Assembly (NCBI GenBank): GCA_021822495.1
Contig: JAKAQO010000001.1
Location: forward strand, 186,001 to 250,000
Reading direction: 5' to 3'
DNA from: a bacterium
GTDB lineage: Bacteria > Elusimicrobiota > Elusimicrobia > UBA1565 > UBA9628
Length of the DNA stretch: 64,000 nt
The notes beneath the pieces were generated by a model that was not told the DNA's origin, did no database searches, and worked only from the letters and a program-made list of their open reading frames with translations. Position numbers and translations under genes: made by a program. Of this stretch, positions 24,586-33,924 are shown one piece after another (position 1 is the stretch's first letter; every line of letters begins with the position of its first letter).

Positions 24586-26414
24586 AAAGAAAAGATTTAA
24601 TCTTTTTATCCTTCTGGTCTCTTCTGGTTTTAGGGCTTACAGGAATTGATTGGGTTTTCCCTCACATGGGACTGTTTAACTTTGGAGACCTGTATTTTTA
24701 TCACTATCCTCTCCGCGAAACTGCTCTCAATTTTCTGGAAAAAGGACAATTTCCATTTTGGAACCCCTATATTTTTGGAGGAGTCCCGCTGGCCGCAAAC
24801 TCACAAGCCGCTCTTTTTTATACCGTCGCCATAGTCGGCAAAATTTTTCCGCTTCTCTTCTCTTTTTCCATGGAAAATCTTTTTCATTTATGGTGGGCAG
24901 GCCTCGGCATGGCCCTTTTAATGAAGTCGCAAGGGCTTAAATCCGAGGCGGCCTGGATATTGGGAATTTCCTACGGGCTTTGCCCCTTTTTGACCGGGCG
25001 AATCGCCGAAGGCGTTCCGACCATTCTCGCTTCTCTCGCCTGGGCGCCGTGGGCTTGGACGGCTTTCTGCGCCCAAAATCAATTTTTACTATCGGCGGTT
25101 TGGGCCCTTCAATTTCTCTCCGGCCATCCCCAGTTCATGCTTATCAACGCCGGGGCGATGCTTGTATGGACGCTTCTTTTCCCGCCAAGGTTTAAAAATC
25201 TTAAAATCTTAACTCTCTCCACATTGGGCGCGGCTCTTTTGGCTTGCGTTCAATGGGTTATGACCGCTCAATTCCTGCTTCATTCCATCCGGCAGAATTG
25301 GTCGCTTCTTTATTCCTTGGGATATTCGCTCACTCCCCATGAATTGTGGTCCTGGTTATGGCCGGGATCTGGGTTGGCGGCTTTGGGCCATTCATCCATT
25401 CCCATTTCTGTTATTCTGGAGAATTCCTTGGCTTTTCCCGGTTTATTTGTCCTTGTTCTTGGCGGCCTCGGAATTCTAAAGAAACCGTTTAGCTTTTATG
25501 CTCTTCTTATGATCCTGGGGATTTTTTTTGCTTTTGGACGGCATAACCCCGCCTATTTATGGCTTTTATCGCATACGCCGCTTCATTTCTTAAGGACTCC
25601 CTCTCGATTCGCTTTTCTCTGCCTTTGGGGATTTTTCCTGGCCGCCGGAGCGGCTTTAAAATCCCTAAAACAACCGCTCCGAGTTCCGCTTGCGGTTTTG
25701 GCCGTCTTGTCTCTTTTTCAACTCTTAATTCTCAATCGCAATTTAGTGAGGACTCAAGACTCCAGCCCCTATCTCAGACCTCACCGCTTTTTCGCGCGCG
25801 CCCTGGCGGGCAAACCCGGTCGAGTTTTGATCTCCCCTGCCATCGGCAATCCCGACAAGGCGATGATGTATCATGTAATGAATGTCAATGGTTACGACGC
25901 CTTTTATCTCAAAGGGTTTCCAAACTATGCTTTCAAGAGCGAAGGGCGTCCCGCCGTGGACGCCAGCCGAAGCTATCTGCAAAAATGGGACACGCCCCAG
26001 ATGAAAGATTTGGGAGTCCAGTGGACTTTTATTAAACCCCATTTTCTCATCTCCGCGCCGCCGCCCCATTCTCTTGTGTACTTTGTAAATCAAGAAGGCG
26101 GCCGCCTTCCCGAAACCCCAGAACTCAAAATCCTCAATGAAAACCATTGGCGGATTTCCGGGCTCTGGGAAAACCCCGCGACCCAATTGATTATTTCCAA
26201 ACCGTTTTATCCTGGCTGGACGGCCTATTGGAACGGGCAGAAAACGCCCATTCGCCTATGGAACGGGTTTCTCTCCTCTATCTCAAAAACATCGGGCGCT
26301 TCCAACTCCTTTACCATAGACTTTATTTTCCAGCCTGACTATTGGGGCATTCTCGTCTTAACATCCATTTTCTCATGGCTCTTTTGGTTTTTCGAAATAT
26401 TTAAATGCTTATGA
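24582..26414 (+). CDS. YfhO-family membrane protein, copy 2
   Basis: 610 residues with the same plan as the 20935 gene: FNFGDLYFYHYPLRETALNF followed by FPFWNPYIFGGVPLAANSQA, a string of transmembrane helices, and a C-terminal domain with IISKPFYPGWTAYW. The start at 24582 (MKRKD) gives the ATGA overlap with the GT2 gene. Similarity to copy 1 is clear in the motifs but modest overall, so the duplication is old or they were acquired separately. Confidence 0.8.
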   Translation: MKRKDLIFLSFWSLLVLGLTGIDWVFPHMGLFNFGDLYFYHYPLRETALNFLEKGQFPFWNPYIFGGVPLAANSQAALFYTVAIVGKIFPLLFSFSMENLFHLWWAGLGMALLMKSQGLKSEAAWILGISYGLCPFLTGRIAEGVPTILASLAWAPWAWTAFCAQNQFLLSAVWALQFLSGHPQFMLINAGAMLVWTLLFPPRFKNLKILTLSTLGAALLACVQWVMTAQFLLHSIRQNWSLLYSLGYSLTPHELWSWLWPGSGLAALGHSSIPISVILENSLAFPGLFVLVLGGLGILKKPFSFYALLMILGIFFAFGRHNPAYLWLLSHTPLHFLRTPSRFAFLCLWGFFLAAGAALKSLKQPLRVPLAVLAVLSLFQLLILNRNLVRTQDSSPYLRPHRFFARALAGKPGRVLISPAIGNPDKAMMYHVMNVNGYDAFYLKGFPNYAFKSEGRPAVDASRSYLQKWDTPQMKDLGVQWTFIKPHFLISAPPPHSLVYFVNQEGGRLPETPELKILNENHWRISGLWENPATQLIISKPFYPGWTAYWNGQKTPIRLWNGFLSSISKTSGASNSFTIDFIFQPDYWGILVLTSIFSWLFWFFEIFKCL

Positions 26415-27403
26415 GCCGACGAACTCTTTTTATTTCACTATCGATTCTCCTCAGCGGAACATTAATTTGGCTGGCGTTTCGTCGCGTGCCTTTACCCTCT
26501 CTTTTAATGATTCTCGCCCAAACCCGGTTTCGATGGATATTCGCAATGCTGGCCGTTATTTTTCTCGATCTCCTCATCCGCGCGTTTCGCTGGAAAGCCC
26601 TTCTTTCCTTTGTTTCTCCGGGCGCGCCGGCGAAAAATCTTTTAGAACTAGAAGCCGCGGGTCTTGCCGTCAACAATATCCTCTTTATGCGCCTTGGAGA
26701 ACTAACCCGCGCCGTTTTAGCCTCCCGGGAATTAGAAATTCCCCTCAGCGCAAGTCTTTCTAGCGTCGCCATCGAACGCGCTCTCGATCTCGCTTCCCTT
26801 CTTTTTCTCTTTACGGTTGTCGCGCCCTTTTACCCGCAACTCGTTCCTCTCGCCTTGCGCCGCTCCATCTTGTTTTTTCTCTTATTGACCTGCGGCGGAC
26901 TCGTCTTCCTAATTTTCGCCGAGGAAAAAAAGAGCTTTTTGCTCGGGCTCGTCAACCGCGCCTTTAAACGCTGGCCCAAGGTCTCCGAAATATTTGAAGG
27001 ACTCTTTAACGGAGCCGCGGCCCTTAAAAATCCAAAAACCGCCTTTCTCTGCATCGCTTTAAGCCTTTTCCTTTGGTGCGCCGACGCTTTGACCTATTGG
27101 ACCGGAGCCAAGGCTTTGGGAATTTCCCTTGGATATCCTGGTTCGATCTTGGTTTTGGCCTGGGCCGCCGCCGCGTCCGCTCTTCCCACCGCGCCAGGAG
27201 GTTTTGGGGCTTTTGAAATTTTGGTCGAAAGCATCATGGTCAAACTGGGAACTCCCATTTATTTTTCCCTGGCTTTCGCGCTCCTGACCCACGCCGCGAT
27301 GTATTTAACAGTGACTATTTTTGGATTTTTTTGCCTTTCAAAAATAGGCTTTTCGCTCGCCGACATCTCCGCTCAAACTCGCCAAGCAAAGGAGGCCTCT
27401 TAA
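26411..27403 (+). CDS. UPF0104/lysylphosphatidylglycerol-synthase-TM family protein
   Basis: 330 residues, about eight transmembrane helices. Family signs: LDLLIRAFRWKALLSF (the RxxRW segment), EAAGLAVNNILFMRLGELTRAVLAS and ALPTAPGGFGAFEILV (the PGGxGxxE motif). Such YbhN-like proteins sit in polysaccharide clusters and are thought to move lipid-linked substrates or lipids; the exact role is not known. The start at 26411 overlaps the previous stop (ATGA); ATG 26405 adds two residues. Confidence 0.82.
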   Translation: MSRRTLFISLSILLSGTLIWLAFRRVPLPSLLMILAQTRFRWIFAMLAVIFLDLLIRAFRWKALLSFVSPGAPAKNLLELEAAGLAVNNILFMRLGELTRAVLASRELEIPLSASLSSVAIERALDLASLLFLFTVVAPFYPQLVPLALRRSILFFLLLTCGGLVFLIFAEEKKSFLLGLVNRAFKRWPKVSEIFEGLFNGAAALKNPKTAFLCIALSLFLWCADALTYWTGAKALGISLGYPGSILVLAWAAAASALPTAPGGFGAFEILVESIMVKLGTPIYFSLAFALLTHAAMYLTVTIFGFFCLSKIGFSLADISAQTRQAKEAS

Positions 27404-28557
27404 TGGCGGAAAAGCCTCTCTCGGTTTTGATGATCAGCGCGAACTTCTATCCGCATCTTGGCGGAGCGGAAAGACAAGCCATGACCTTGGCCGCTTCTCT
27501 TAGAAACCGCGGACTCAACGTCTTTGTCGTCACGCGCCAAAAAAAAGATTTGAAAAAGACGGAAACCCTGCACGGAATTGTAATTAAACGGCTGTGGTGT
27601 TTTGGGCCGGGAATTTTCAATACCGCAAGCTTTATGATTTCGCTATCCGCCCATCTGGTTTTCAACGCCCGCTCTTACGATATTGTTCATGTTCACTTAG
27701 CCAGCTCGCCCGCCCTTGTCGCTTCTTTTTTTGGAAAAATTTTTCGCAAACCAGTTTTCGTCAAACTGGGAGCCTCTGGAGATTTCGGAGAACTCAAAAT
27801 GTCCGCCCAAACGGTTTTAGGGAGAGTTAAAATACTCTTCTTAAAAATGCTGAGGCCTTCTTTCATCGCCTTGACCCTCGATCAAGAATTGGAAGCGAGA
27901 AAATTTTTAGACGGAATCCCTCTCCATAAAATTCCCAATGGAGTCAATTTAAGGAAATTTCGCCCTTCTTCAACCGCAAAAAAAATTCTGCGCCTTAAAT
28001 GGGGCCTCCCAGAGGGATTGGTCTTTCTCTATACGGGCAGATTTGCCCCGCAAAAGCACCTCCCCTTTTTTATGGATGCCTGGGCCGATGTCGCTAAAAA
28101 AGCCAAAATTCCGGTTTCACTCGCCCTTTTTGGGGAAGGATTCGAGGAAAGCGCGATACGGAAAACGGCCGAACAAGCCGGGGTCCTTGAAAACGTCTAC
28201 TTTTATCCTCCGCAAAACGATCTCGCCGTTGTTTACCCCGCCGCCGATGTTTTTGTTTTGCCCTCCCTAGCGGAAGGCCTATCGAATTCTCTTCTTGAGG
28301 CGATGGCCTGCGGCTTGGCGGTATTAGCGAGCAAGGTCGGAGGAAACACGGAAGCCGTCACTGACGGGGTGGATGGATTTTTATTTTCACCCGACAACGC
28401 GGATGAAATTCAAGCTCAAACGCTTAAATTTATTTCCCATCCTGAACTAGCCGATGAAATGGGCCGAGCGGCCCATAAAAAAGTCGAGGATTTTTATTCC
28501 ATCGACAAAATCGCCGAACGTTATGAGACAATATATAGACTCTCTTTGACGAGTTAG
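27403..28557 (+). CDS. family 4 glycosyltransferase
   Basis: 384 residues, GT-B retaining enzyme. N-terminal acceptor domain: ISANFYPHLGGAERQAMTLA with the glycine-rich loop. C-terminal donor domain: LYTGRFAPQKHLPFFMDAW and the E-x7-E region LAEGLSNSLLEAMACGLAV, then VGGNTEAVTDG. TAATG overlap with the preceding gene and a strong AGGAGG upstream. Adds a hexose to a growing lipid-linked glycan; sugar unknown. Confidence 0.92.
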   Translation: MAEKPLSVLMISANFYPHLGGAERQAMTLAASLRNRGLNVFVVTRQKKDLKKTETLHGIVIKRLWCFGPGIFNTASFMISLSAHLVFNARSYDIVHVHLASSPALVASFFGKIFRKPVFVKLGASGDFGELKMSAQTVLGRVKILFLKMLRPSFIALTLDQELEARKFLDGIPLHKIPNGVNLRKFRPSSTAKKILRLKWGLPEGLVFLYTGRFAPQKHLPFFMDAWADVAKKAKIPVSLALFGEGFEESAIRKTAEQAGVLENVYFYPPQNDLAVVYPAADVFVLPSLAEGLSNSLLEAMACGLAVLASKVGGNTEAVTDGVDGFLFSPDNADEIQAQTLKFISHPELADEMGRAAHKKVEDFYSIDKIAERYETIYRLSLTS

Positions 28558-28566
28558 GGCAAAACC

Positions 28567-30456
28567 ATGTGCGGAATTTGCGGAATCTACTATCCCGACG
28601 GGCGCTCGGTTGATTTAAAACGCCTAAAAGCCGCTAACGATCTCATCATTCACCGGGGGCCGGATGACGAAGGGTTTCATGCCGAAGACGGGCTGGGGCT
28701 TGCCATGCGCCGCCTTTCGGTCATCGATCTCAACACCGGACATCAACCCCTGTCTTACGCCGATAATTCTCTCTGGATTGTTTTTAACGGCGAGATCTAT
28801 AATTTCCAGGAACTCAAAAAAGAACTCGAAGCCGAGGGATTTAAATTTAAAACCCACTCCGACACGGAGGTGATCCTCGCCCTTTATCAAAAAATGGGAG
28901 ATCAGTGTCTCTCCCGCTTAAGGGGAATGTTCGCTTTCGCCCTTTGGGATAAATCAAAAAAACGCCTTCTCCTCGCCAGGGACCGCATCGGAAAAAAGCC
29001 GCTGGTCTATCATCAAAACGCAAACTTCATCGCTTTTGCCTCGGAGATGCGGTGTCTGTTTGCGCTTGAAAACATCTCGCGCGAAGTCAACCCCGAGGCC
29101 ATTGACCTTTTTTTGTCCCTGCAATACATCCCGTCTCCCCAAAGCATTTATGCGGAAGTTAAAAAACTACCTCCCGGTCACAAACTCATCTATCAAAACG
29201 GCCAAACAACCATTGAGCCCTATTGGGAACTGCCGCTGGGACAATCTCCGCTTCAAATCAGCGTTGAGGAAGCCAAGAGCCGGATTCGAGAAAAACTCAA
29301 GGAATCGGTCAAACTTCGGATGATCTCGGATGTCCCCATCGGCGCTTTTTTGTCCGGGGGCATTGATTCTTCGATTATCGTCGCCCTCATGAGCGAATTG
29401 TCTTCTCGACCGGTTAAGACATTCTCCATCGGGTTTGACGAGAAGGAATTTTCCGAGCTTCCCTTCGCAAGACAAGTGGCCAAAAAATACGGTTGCGAAC
29501 ACACGGAATTTATCGTGAGTCCAAAAATGGCGGAAATTCTGCCGAAACTGGCCTGGCATTACGGCGAGCCCTACGCCGATCCCTCGGCCCTTCCTTCTTA
29601 TTACGTTTCCCGGGAAACCAGAAAGCACGTCACCGTCGCCTTAAACGGAGACGGCGGGGACGAAAATTTCGCTGGATATGTGCGCTATTTCGCGATGAAA
29701 CTGGGGAGAACTTTCGATCATCTACCGCGCCCCGCTCTTGGCGCGCTTAAGATGGCGGCTGAGAATCTTCCGGAATATGACGCCCCCTACGGCTTTTTCT
29801 GGAGGCTTAAAAGGTTTTTCCGCTCAGCGGTCTTTAGCGATTTGCCTAATCGACACCTCAAAATGGCGGGATTTTTTTCCGAGGAAGATAAAGAGGGCCT
29901 TTATCAATCCGATTTTCTCAAACGCCTTGGTCAAAGCCAGGGAGAAGCCGCGCGCTATTTCGCCAATTTTTTTAGCCGGGCGCAAAAAGAAGATTTCCTC
30001 AATAAACTTCTCTATGTCGATTTTAAAACCTATTTGCCGGAATGTCTGATGACAAAAATGGATATCGCCTCCATGGCCAATTCTTTAGAGGCGAGATCCC
30101 CTTTTCTCGATCACGAGTTCGTGGAACTCGTCTTTCGCCTGCCTGGTTCCTTGAAACTTAAAGGGCTTCGCGGACACAAATGGATTCTGAAAGAGGCCTT
30201 TAAAGACAAACTTCCTCCGGAAATCCTAAACCGCAAAAAAATGGGTTTTGGAATTCCCCTGGGAGCTTGGTTTCGCGGCCCGCTGAAAGATTTTTGGCGC
30301 GCCCATGTTCTTAGCCCCGAAGCCCTTAAGCGCGGATACTTCGAGGAAAAAACCCTCCGGCGAATCTGGGAAGAACATCAAAGCGGCCGGCGTGATCACG
30401 GCTATCGCCTTTGGGCTCTTTTGATGCTGGAATTGTGGCATTCGACCATTCCCTAA
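28567..30456 (+). CDS. asnB: asparagine synthetase (glutamine-hydrolysing)
   Basis: 629 residues. Cys2 of MCGICGIY is the glutaminase nucleophile; FNGEIYNF and HSDTEVILALY complete the Ntn glutamine site. The synthetase domain has the SGGxDS PPi loop (LSGGIDSSIIVAL) and LNGDGGDENFAGY. It makes Asn from Asp and Gln with ATP. In polysaccharide clusters AsnB-like enzymes often amidate sugars or uronic acids instead of making free Asn, and the position at the end of this glycan operon fits that. Last gene of the chain starting at pilM. Confidence 0.93.
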   Translation: MCGICGIYYPDGRSVDLKRLKAANDLIIHRGPDDEGFHAEDGLGLAMRRLSVIDLNTGHQPLSYADNSLWIVFNGEIYNFQELKKELEAEGFKFKTHSDTEVILALYQKMGDQCLSRLRGMFAFALWDKSKKRLLLARDRIGKKPLVYHQNANFIAFASEMRCLFALENISREVNPEAIDLFLSLQYIPSPQSIYAEVKKLPPGHKLIYQNGQTTIEPYWELPLGQSPLQISVEEAKSRIREKLKESVKLRMISDVPIGAFLSGGIDSSIIVALMSELSSRPVKTFSIGFDEKEFSELPFARQVAKKYGCEHTEFIVSPKMAEILPKLAWHYGEPYADPSALPSYYVSRETRKHVTVALNGDGGDENFAGYVRYFAMKLGRTFDHLPRPALGALKMAAENLPEYDAPYGFFWRLKRFFRSAVFSDLPNRHLKMAGFFSEEDKEGLYQSDFLKRLGQSQGEAARYFANFFSRAQKEDFLNKLLYVDFKTYLPECLMTKMDIASMANSLEARSPFLDHEFVELVFRLPGSLKLKGLRGHKWILKEAFKDKLPPEILNRKKMGFGIPLGAWFRGPLKDFWRAHVLSPEALKRGYFEEKTLRRIWEEHQSGRRDHGYRLWALLMLELWHSTIP

Positions 30457-30495
30457 ACGAGTCGAATATTGGCCGGGAGCCACGCCTTTTAAATC

Positions 30496-32391
30496 TCAAA
30501 GTTCTTTCCATTTGATATTCTCGGCTTTTCCATCCCAAGTCTTTTTCTCCGCGTCATTGAGCAGGCTTTTATGGATGATGACTTGGTAGACGTTTTGGTT
30601 GAACCACTCGAGATACATGTGATAAATGCCTTTGCTCCCGACTTGATCTCCCCAGGAGTTTTCCACGCGGAATTTGACGATCGGATTTTTTGGATCGGGC
30701 CGGTCGTAGCCCGTAATCGCCATCGCGTGGTTAAGCTGGCGAACCAACAAATATGTCGCGTCGTCTTTTGAGAGATTTTCCGTCTTTTCTTCCTTGGAAA
30801 ACCCGTAAAGCGACTGGGGATCATAAATGTCGGGATGCATGATGCCGGTCGTATTGTCGGTTTGTCGCCCCATTTCCGAGCCGAACCAAACCGGACGCCC
30901 AGCGTCAATGGAGGCGGCGACTAGCTCCGCCATCCGTTCGGAACTGGTCTGGACAAAGCGAAGGGGAAATTGAGCGCCCGGGCTAAGCGCGGAATCTTTA
31001 AGCTCATAAACGACGCCGTCTTTTTTCCTCGAAAAGTTTCCCAGAGTGACGTAATCACTCGGATTAAACTTGATGTAGTCTTTCGCAAATTCTTGCGGGG
31101 AATATTGGCGAATCGCCGCCGGGGTTATCTGGGTTTTTTGGAGGCCGGGTTGACCGAGGCGCTGTCCCAAAATATCGAGAACTTTGCGGGCATCCGGAGT
31201 CAGGGCCGGAGCGTTTTCTCGGTAATTAAAACGAGTCGGTGGCGTTCCCAAATGGGTCGAAAGAATCTTCCAGACTCTCGATAAGGCGCGGGCTTTCGCT
31301 TCGAACGCCTCTTGAAGCGCCGCTTTCGAGGGACGTTTCTTCATGAGTTTCAACATTTCGCTGGTATAAATCGCGACCGCGGACTTAAGCTCTGAATTCA
31401 TGAGGGCGGAGGATTTGGAACTCGCGGTTTCGGCCATCGCGCTCTTTGGAGCGAGCCCGTATTTAGAAACCAAGAACTGAAACCAATTGAACCAGCCGCC
31501 GTCCCCCGTGTCTGGAAATATCTTCCTCCGGAATTTCATGGATGATGTTCCCGCGCTACCCATTTTCGAAAAAACGGCCTTCATCACGTCTTCAAAATAG
31601 CTGTTCGCTTTTTCCAGTTTGCTGAAAAAAAAGATATAGTTCTCAGAGAATTCGAAATCGTTGGGGAGGCGCTTTTCGGCCAGAAGAGTCGAACGGATCA
31701 TATTGCAACCCGCGAAAATCCAGCATCGGCCGGAGCTCGCTTGGTTGGTAATCGTTCCGTCCGGGATGGCGTTGGTATAAGAAGGATCATGCTGCGCTAA
31801 AATCGAGCGGTTCAAGGCGACGTTGGAAAACCCCAGATTCTCGACGGCGTCCCGGAGTCTTTTCGTCTCGGGCGAAGCTTTCGCGTTTTCCTCGGTCATG
31901 TTTTCGACCCAGTCACCGGAGACCTCGGGTTTAGCGCCGAGTTCTTTCGCCCATTGTTTTAGTTGGCGCAGAGCGGCTTTCTTTTTATTTTTTCGGTTTT
32001 GGGTTTGGTCCGGGGAAACGGGCCGCGCTTTTTCAGGCGACCGCGACTGTTTACCCGCCAAGCGCTTGGCGGCGGAAACTTTTTTATTTTGAGAAGCATT
32101 TGTATTCGAAGGACGCTTGGCGGAAACCGTATCGGGGGTTTTATCCTCGATAAGCGAGCGGGACTCCTCCGGGGAAGCGAGCGCGGAATCCCCCAAACTC
32201 TCTTGTCCTATGTTGATTGAGGAGATGGATTCTCCGGCATGGAATGCGGCGCCCACGGGCGCGGCGTCGGGGGCTACCTGCTTGTCCGCGAAATCAAAAG
32301 CGAAAGCGGAGGTTGAAATCTGGGCGAGAACGAGCGCGAGACTCAGGGCCGTTTTCGGCCATCGGCTGTCGCGAAACGAGGCGTTTGTCAT
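30496..32391 (-). CDS. exported C1B papain-fold peptidase (PepC/bleomycin hydrolase-like) with long N-terminal extension
   Basis: 631 residues. Signal peptide (ending STSAFAFD) and a Lys/Ser/Pro-rich low-complexity region to about 160. The C1B fold begins around 190. The catalytic Cys is in NQASSGRCWIFAGCNMIRST (family QxxSGRCWxFA), the His in LNHAMAITGYD, and the Asn in VENSWGDQVGSKG. Cytoplasmic PepC enzymes are about 450 residues and lack a signal, so this is an exported, extended version. The C-terminus continues well beyond the YHMYLEWF strand. It may be a secreted protease or cell-wall-associated aminopeptidase. Confidence 0.85.
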   Translation of the reverse strand: MTNASFRDSRWPKTALSLALVLAQISTSAFAFDFADKQVAPDAAPVGAAFHAGESISSINIGQESLGDSALASPEESRSLIEDKTPDTVSAKRPSNTNASQNKKVSAAKRLAGKQSRSPEKARPVSPDQTQNRKNKKKAALRQLKQWAKELGAKPEVSGDWVENMTEENAKASPETKRLRDAVENLGFSNVALNRSILAQHDPSYTNAIPDGTITNQASSGRCWIFAGCNMIRSTLLAEKRLPNDFEFSENYIFFFSKLEKANSYFEDVMKAVFSKMGSAGTSSMKFRRKIFPDTGDGGWFNWFQFLVSKYGLAPKSAMAETASSKSSALMNSELKSAVAIYTSEMLKLMKKRPSKAALQEAFEAKARALSRVWKILSTHLGTPPTRFNYRENAPALTPDARKVLDILGQRLGQPGLQKTQITPAAIRQYSPQEFAKDYIKFNPSDYVTLGNFSRKKDGVVYELKDSALSPGAQFPLRFVQTSSERMAELVAASIDAGRPVWFGSEMGRQTDNTTGIMHPDIYDPQSLYGFSKEEKTENLSKDDATYLLVRQLNHAMAITGYDRPDPKNPIVKFRVENSWGDQVGSKGIYHMYLEWFNQNVYQVIIHKSLLNDAEKKTWDGKAENIKWKEL

Positions 32392-32603
32392 AAAATCTCC
32401 CTTGAGCGTTTTTGATGCTCCTTTATTATAGCGGCGGACGCTTTCGCCGAAAAGGGTCTAAAGTCCCAACTGCCGTCTAGGCCTTTAGGAACTCTTAACG
32501 CAGAAATTATGCCTGAACTTTGGCGTGAAGAATATTTTGGACAAAACCGCTGGCGAATTTACTTTCTACGCTCAACAATCCCTGTAAATCTTATTTGAAA
32601 GCA

Positions 32604-32646
32604 TTGACGCGGTTCATCAATATATTCTATCTTGATTATATAATCA
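32604..32646 (+). promoter_or_regulatory. arsR1 promoter with AT-rich operator candidates
   Basis: TTGACG 32604-32609 and TATCTT 32628-32633 (18-base spacer). ATATTCTATC at 32622-32631 covers the -10 and is repeated exactly at 44658-44667 over the -10 of the hyf operon. The palindrome GATTATATAATC (32634-32645, then A) matches 44703-44715 at 12 of 13 positions. Both are good candidates for the ArsR operator. The rest of 32392-32600 holds nothing I recognise. Confidence 0.55.
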
Positions 32647-32665
32647 ATAATTAATTATCGGCGCC

Positions 32666-33001
32666 ATGTCAAACAATCAGGAACTCATCTTCAAGATCAA
32701 AGCGGATTTCCTTAAGTCGCTCGCGCACCCCATCCGACTCGAGATCATCGAATATCTGAAGAACAAGGAAGCCTCCGTCGGCGCGATGGTCAAGGGGCTG
32801 GGCGTCGAACAGTCGGGGCTTTCGAAGCATCTGGCCGTCCTGCGCCAAGCCGGCATCCTGATTTCTCGCCAGGAAAAGGCGACCGTCTATTATTCGGTTC
32901 GGGACAAGGACATTTTCCATATCCTCCGGCCGATCGCGGAGATACTGCGAAAGAAGCTCAGCGAGACAAATGAGATGCTCGCGCATCTGGGAAAGCCGTG
33001 A
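32666..33001 (+). CDS. ArsR-family winged-helix regulator, copy 1
   Basis: 111 residues. ADFLKSLAHPIRLEIIEYLK is the ArsR/SmtB opening, VEQSGLSKHLAVLRQAGIL the recognition helix region, and SRQEKATVYYSVRD the wing. There is no cysteine in the protein and no ELCVCDL metal site, so it is not a thiol or classic metal sensor. By eye it is identical to the regulator at 46748-47083 at 82 of 111 positions, with the same recognition helix. It probably controls the small-gene cassette downstream and the facing hyf operon. Confidence 0.9.
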   Translation: MSNNQELIFKIKADFLKSLAHPIRLEIIEYLKNKEASVGAMVKGLGVEQSGLSKHLAVLRQAGILISRQEKATVYYSVRDKDIFHILRPIAEILRKKLSETNEMLAHLGKP

Positions 33002-33016
33002 ATATTTTTTTGTCTA

Positions 33017-33040
33017 ATATATGAACTATTCATCCTATAA
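33017..33040. promoter_or_regulatory. 24-nt operator candidate, copy A
   Basis: On the minus strand it reads TTATAGGAT, seven bases, TCATATAT. The same two half-sites with identical spacing lie at 44697-44720 upstream of the hyf operon, the only other copy I found. It sits between arsR1 and the 33074 gene, overlapping the probable promoter. Confidence 0.6.
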
Positions 33041-33073
33041 GAATATAGTTTCGGTGGCATACCGGAGGGCGCC

Positions 33074-33361
33074 ATGAGCTCCCCTGATCAAGGCCGCGCG
33101 AACGACAGTCTCAAATTCGGCCCGGGCATCGTGGAGTTGCGGCACATCGCGTCCAAGATATACGGAATCCGCGTTCGGCGCTATCTCGTCGCCAAGCTCA
33201 AGAACGTGCGGGAGTTGAGCCAGGCCAATCCACGGAGCGACCTATTCTGCGTACAGGTGGACGCCATGAACAACTCGCCGGAGGGAGCCTTGAAGCGTTT
33301 CAAGGAAATCGTCGCCAAGGCCGGATTGGGATCGTTTTTCGGGGTCGGCGGTGACCGGTAG
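33074..33361 (+). CDS. small protein of unknown function
   Basis: 95 residues, soluble, mixed charge: VELRHIASKIYGIRVRRYLV is followed by a single Cys (DLFCVQVDA) and SPEGALKRFKEIVAKAGLG. No signal peptide or membrane segment. Good ribosome site (CCGGAGGG) before ATG 33074. It opens a cassette of five small genes (33074-34366) between arsR1 and the facing hyf operon. Family not recognised. Confidence 0.65.
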   Translation: MSSPDQGRANDSLKFGPGIVELRHIASKIYGIRVRRYLVAKLKNVRELSQANPRSDLFCVQVDAMNNSPEGALKRFKEIVAKAGLGSFFGVGGDR

Positions 33362-33367
33362 ATTTCC

Positions 33368-33610
33368 ATGAATCAACCTTGCTGGCTCAAACTGACTCCT
33401 GAAGAATGCCGGCAGAGGATACTGGCCGACCCCAAGGACCTGGAGGCCCGGCTGGTAATGGGTATGACCTACCGTCTCTGCGGCGATCATCGAGCCGCAA
33501 TCGAGATGTGGATGTCGATCTTGGAGATCAATCCCTCCCACGACCCGGCCAAGCAGCTTCTCCGTTCCCTGGAGAAGGAGCTCGACAAGGGCTTAATCCA
33601 TCTCCAATGA
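33368..33610 (+). CDS. small TPR-like protein
   Basis: 80 residues: LTPEECRQRILADPKDLEAR, then LVMGMTYRLCGDHRAAIEMW and MSILEINPSHDPAKQLLRSL. The pattern of two helix pairs with 'LxxNPxxxxA' spacing is one to two tetratricopeptide-like repeats, usually a protein-protein contact module. It overlaps the next gene by ATGA. A helper or assembly role for the neighbouring complex is inference. Confidence 0.65.
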   Translation: MNQPCWLKLTPEECRQRILADPKDLEARLVMGMTYRLCGDHRAAIEMWMSILEINPSHDPAKQLLRSLEKELDKGLIHLQ

Positions 33611-33924
33611 ACACGAACGCCGAGCCGCAGCTGGAAGTCCCAGGGGAAAGCCGGAGGAAGCGCATCGCGAAACTGCTGGTCTGTTGCGATGAAAGACTCC
33701 AGACACATCCCGACGACATGGCAAGTCTGATGGAAATCAGCGAGGCAATGTGGGATATGGGACGGCGCGTCGAAGCGCTCGAATTTTCCCGGAAGGTCTT
33801 GGCGCGTCACCCGGGCCACGCTGGGATGAGGGAAGTCATCCAACGTTATATGAGCAAGTTGGGCGGCGCCAGCTCGAGAGGATTTCCGCCGCAGAGAGAC
33901 GGAAAAGGAGAAGAAACAAAATGA
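33607..33924 (+). CDS. small TPR-like protein
   Basis: 105 residues. Basic N-terminal part, then CCDERLQTHPDDMASLMEIS, EAMWDMGRRVEALEFSRKVL and ARHPGHAGMREVIQRYMSKL, again one to two TPR-like units, and a polar tail. The start at 33607 gives an ATGA overlap with the 33368 gene, and its own end overlaps the 33921 gene. Possibly a diverged relative of the preceding TPR-like protein. Confidence 0.62.
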   Translation: MNTNAEPQLEVPGESRRKRIAKLLVCCDERLQTHPDDMASLMEISEAMWDMGRRVEALEFSRKVLARHPGHAGMREVIQRYMSKLGGASSRGFPPQRDGKGEETK

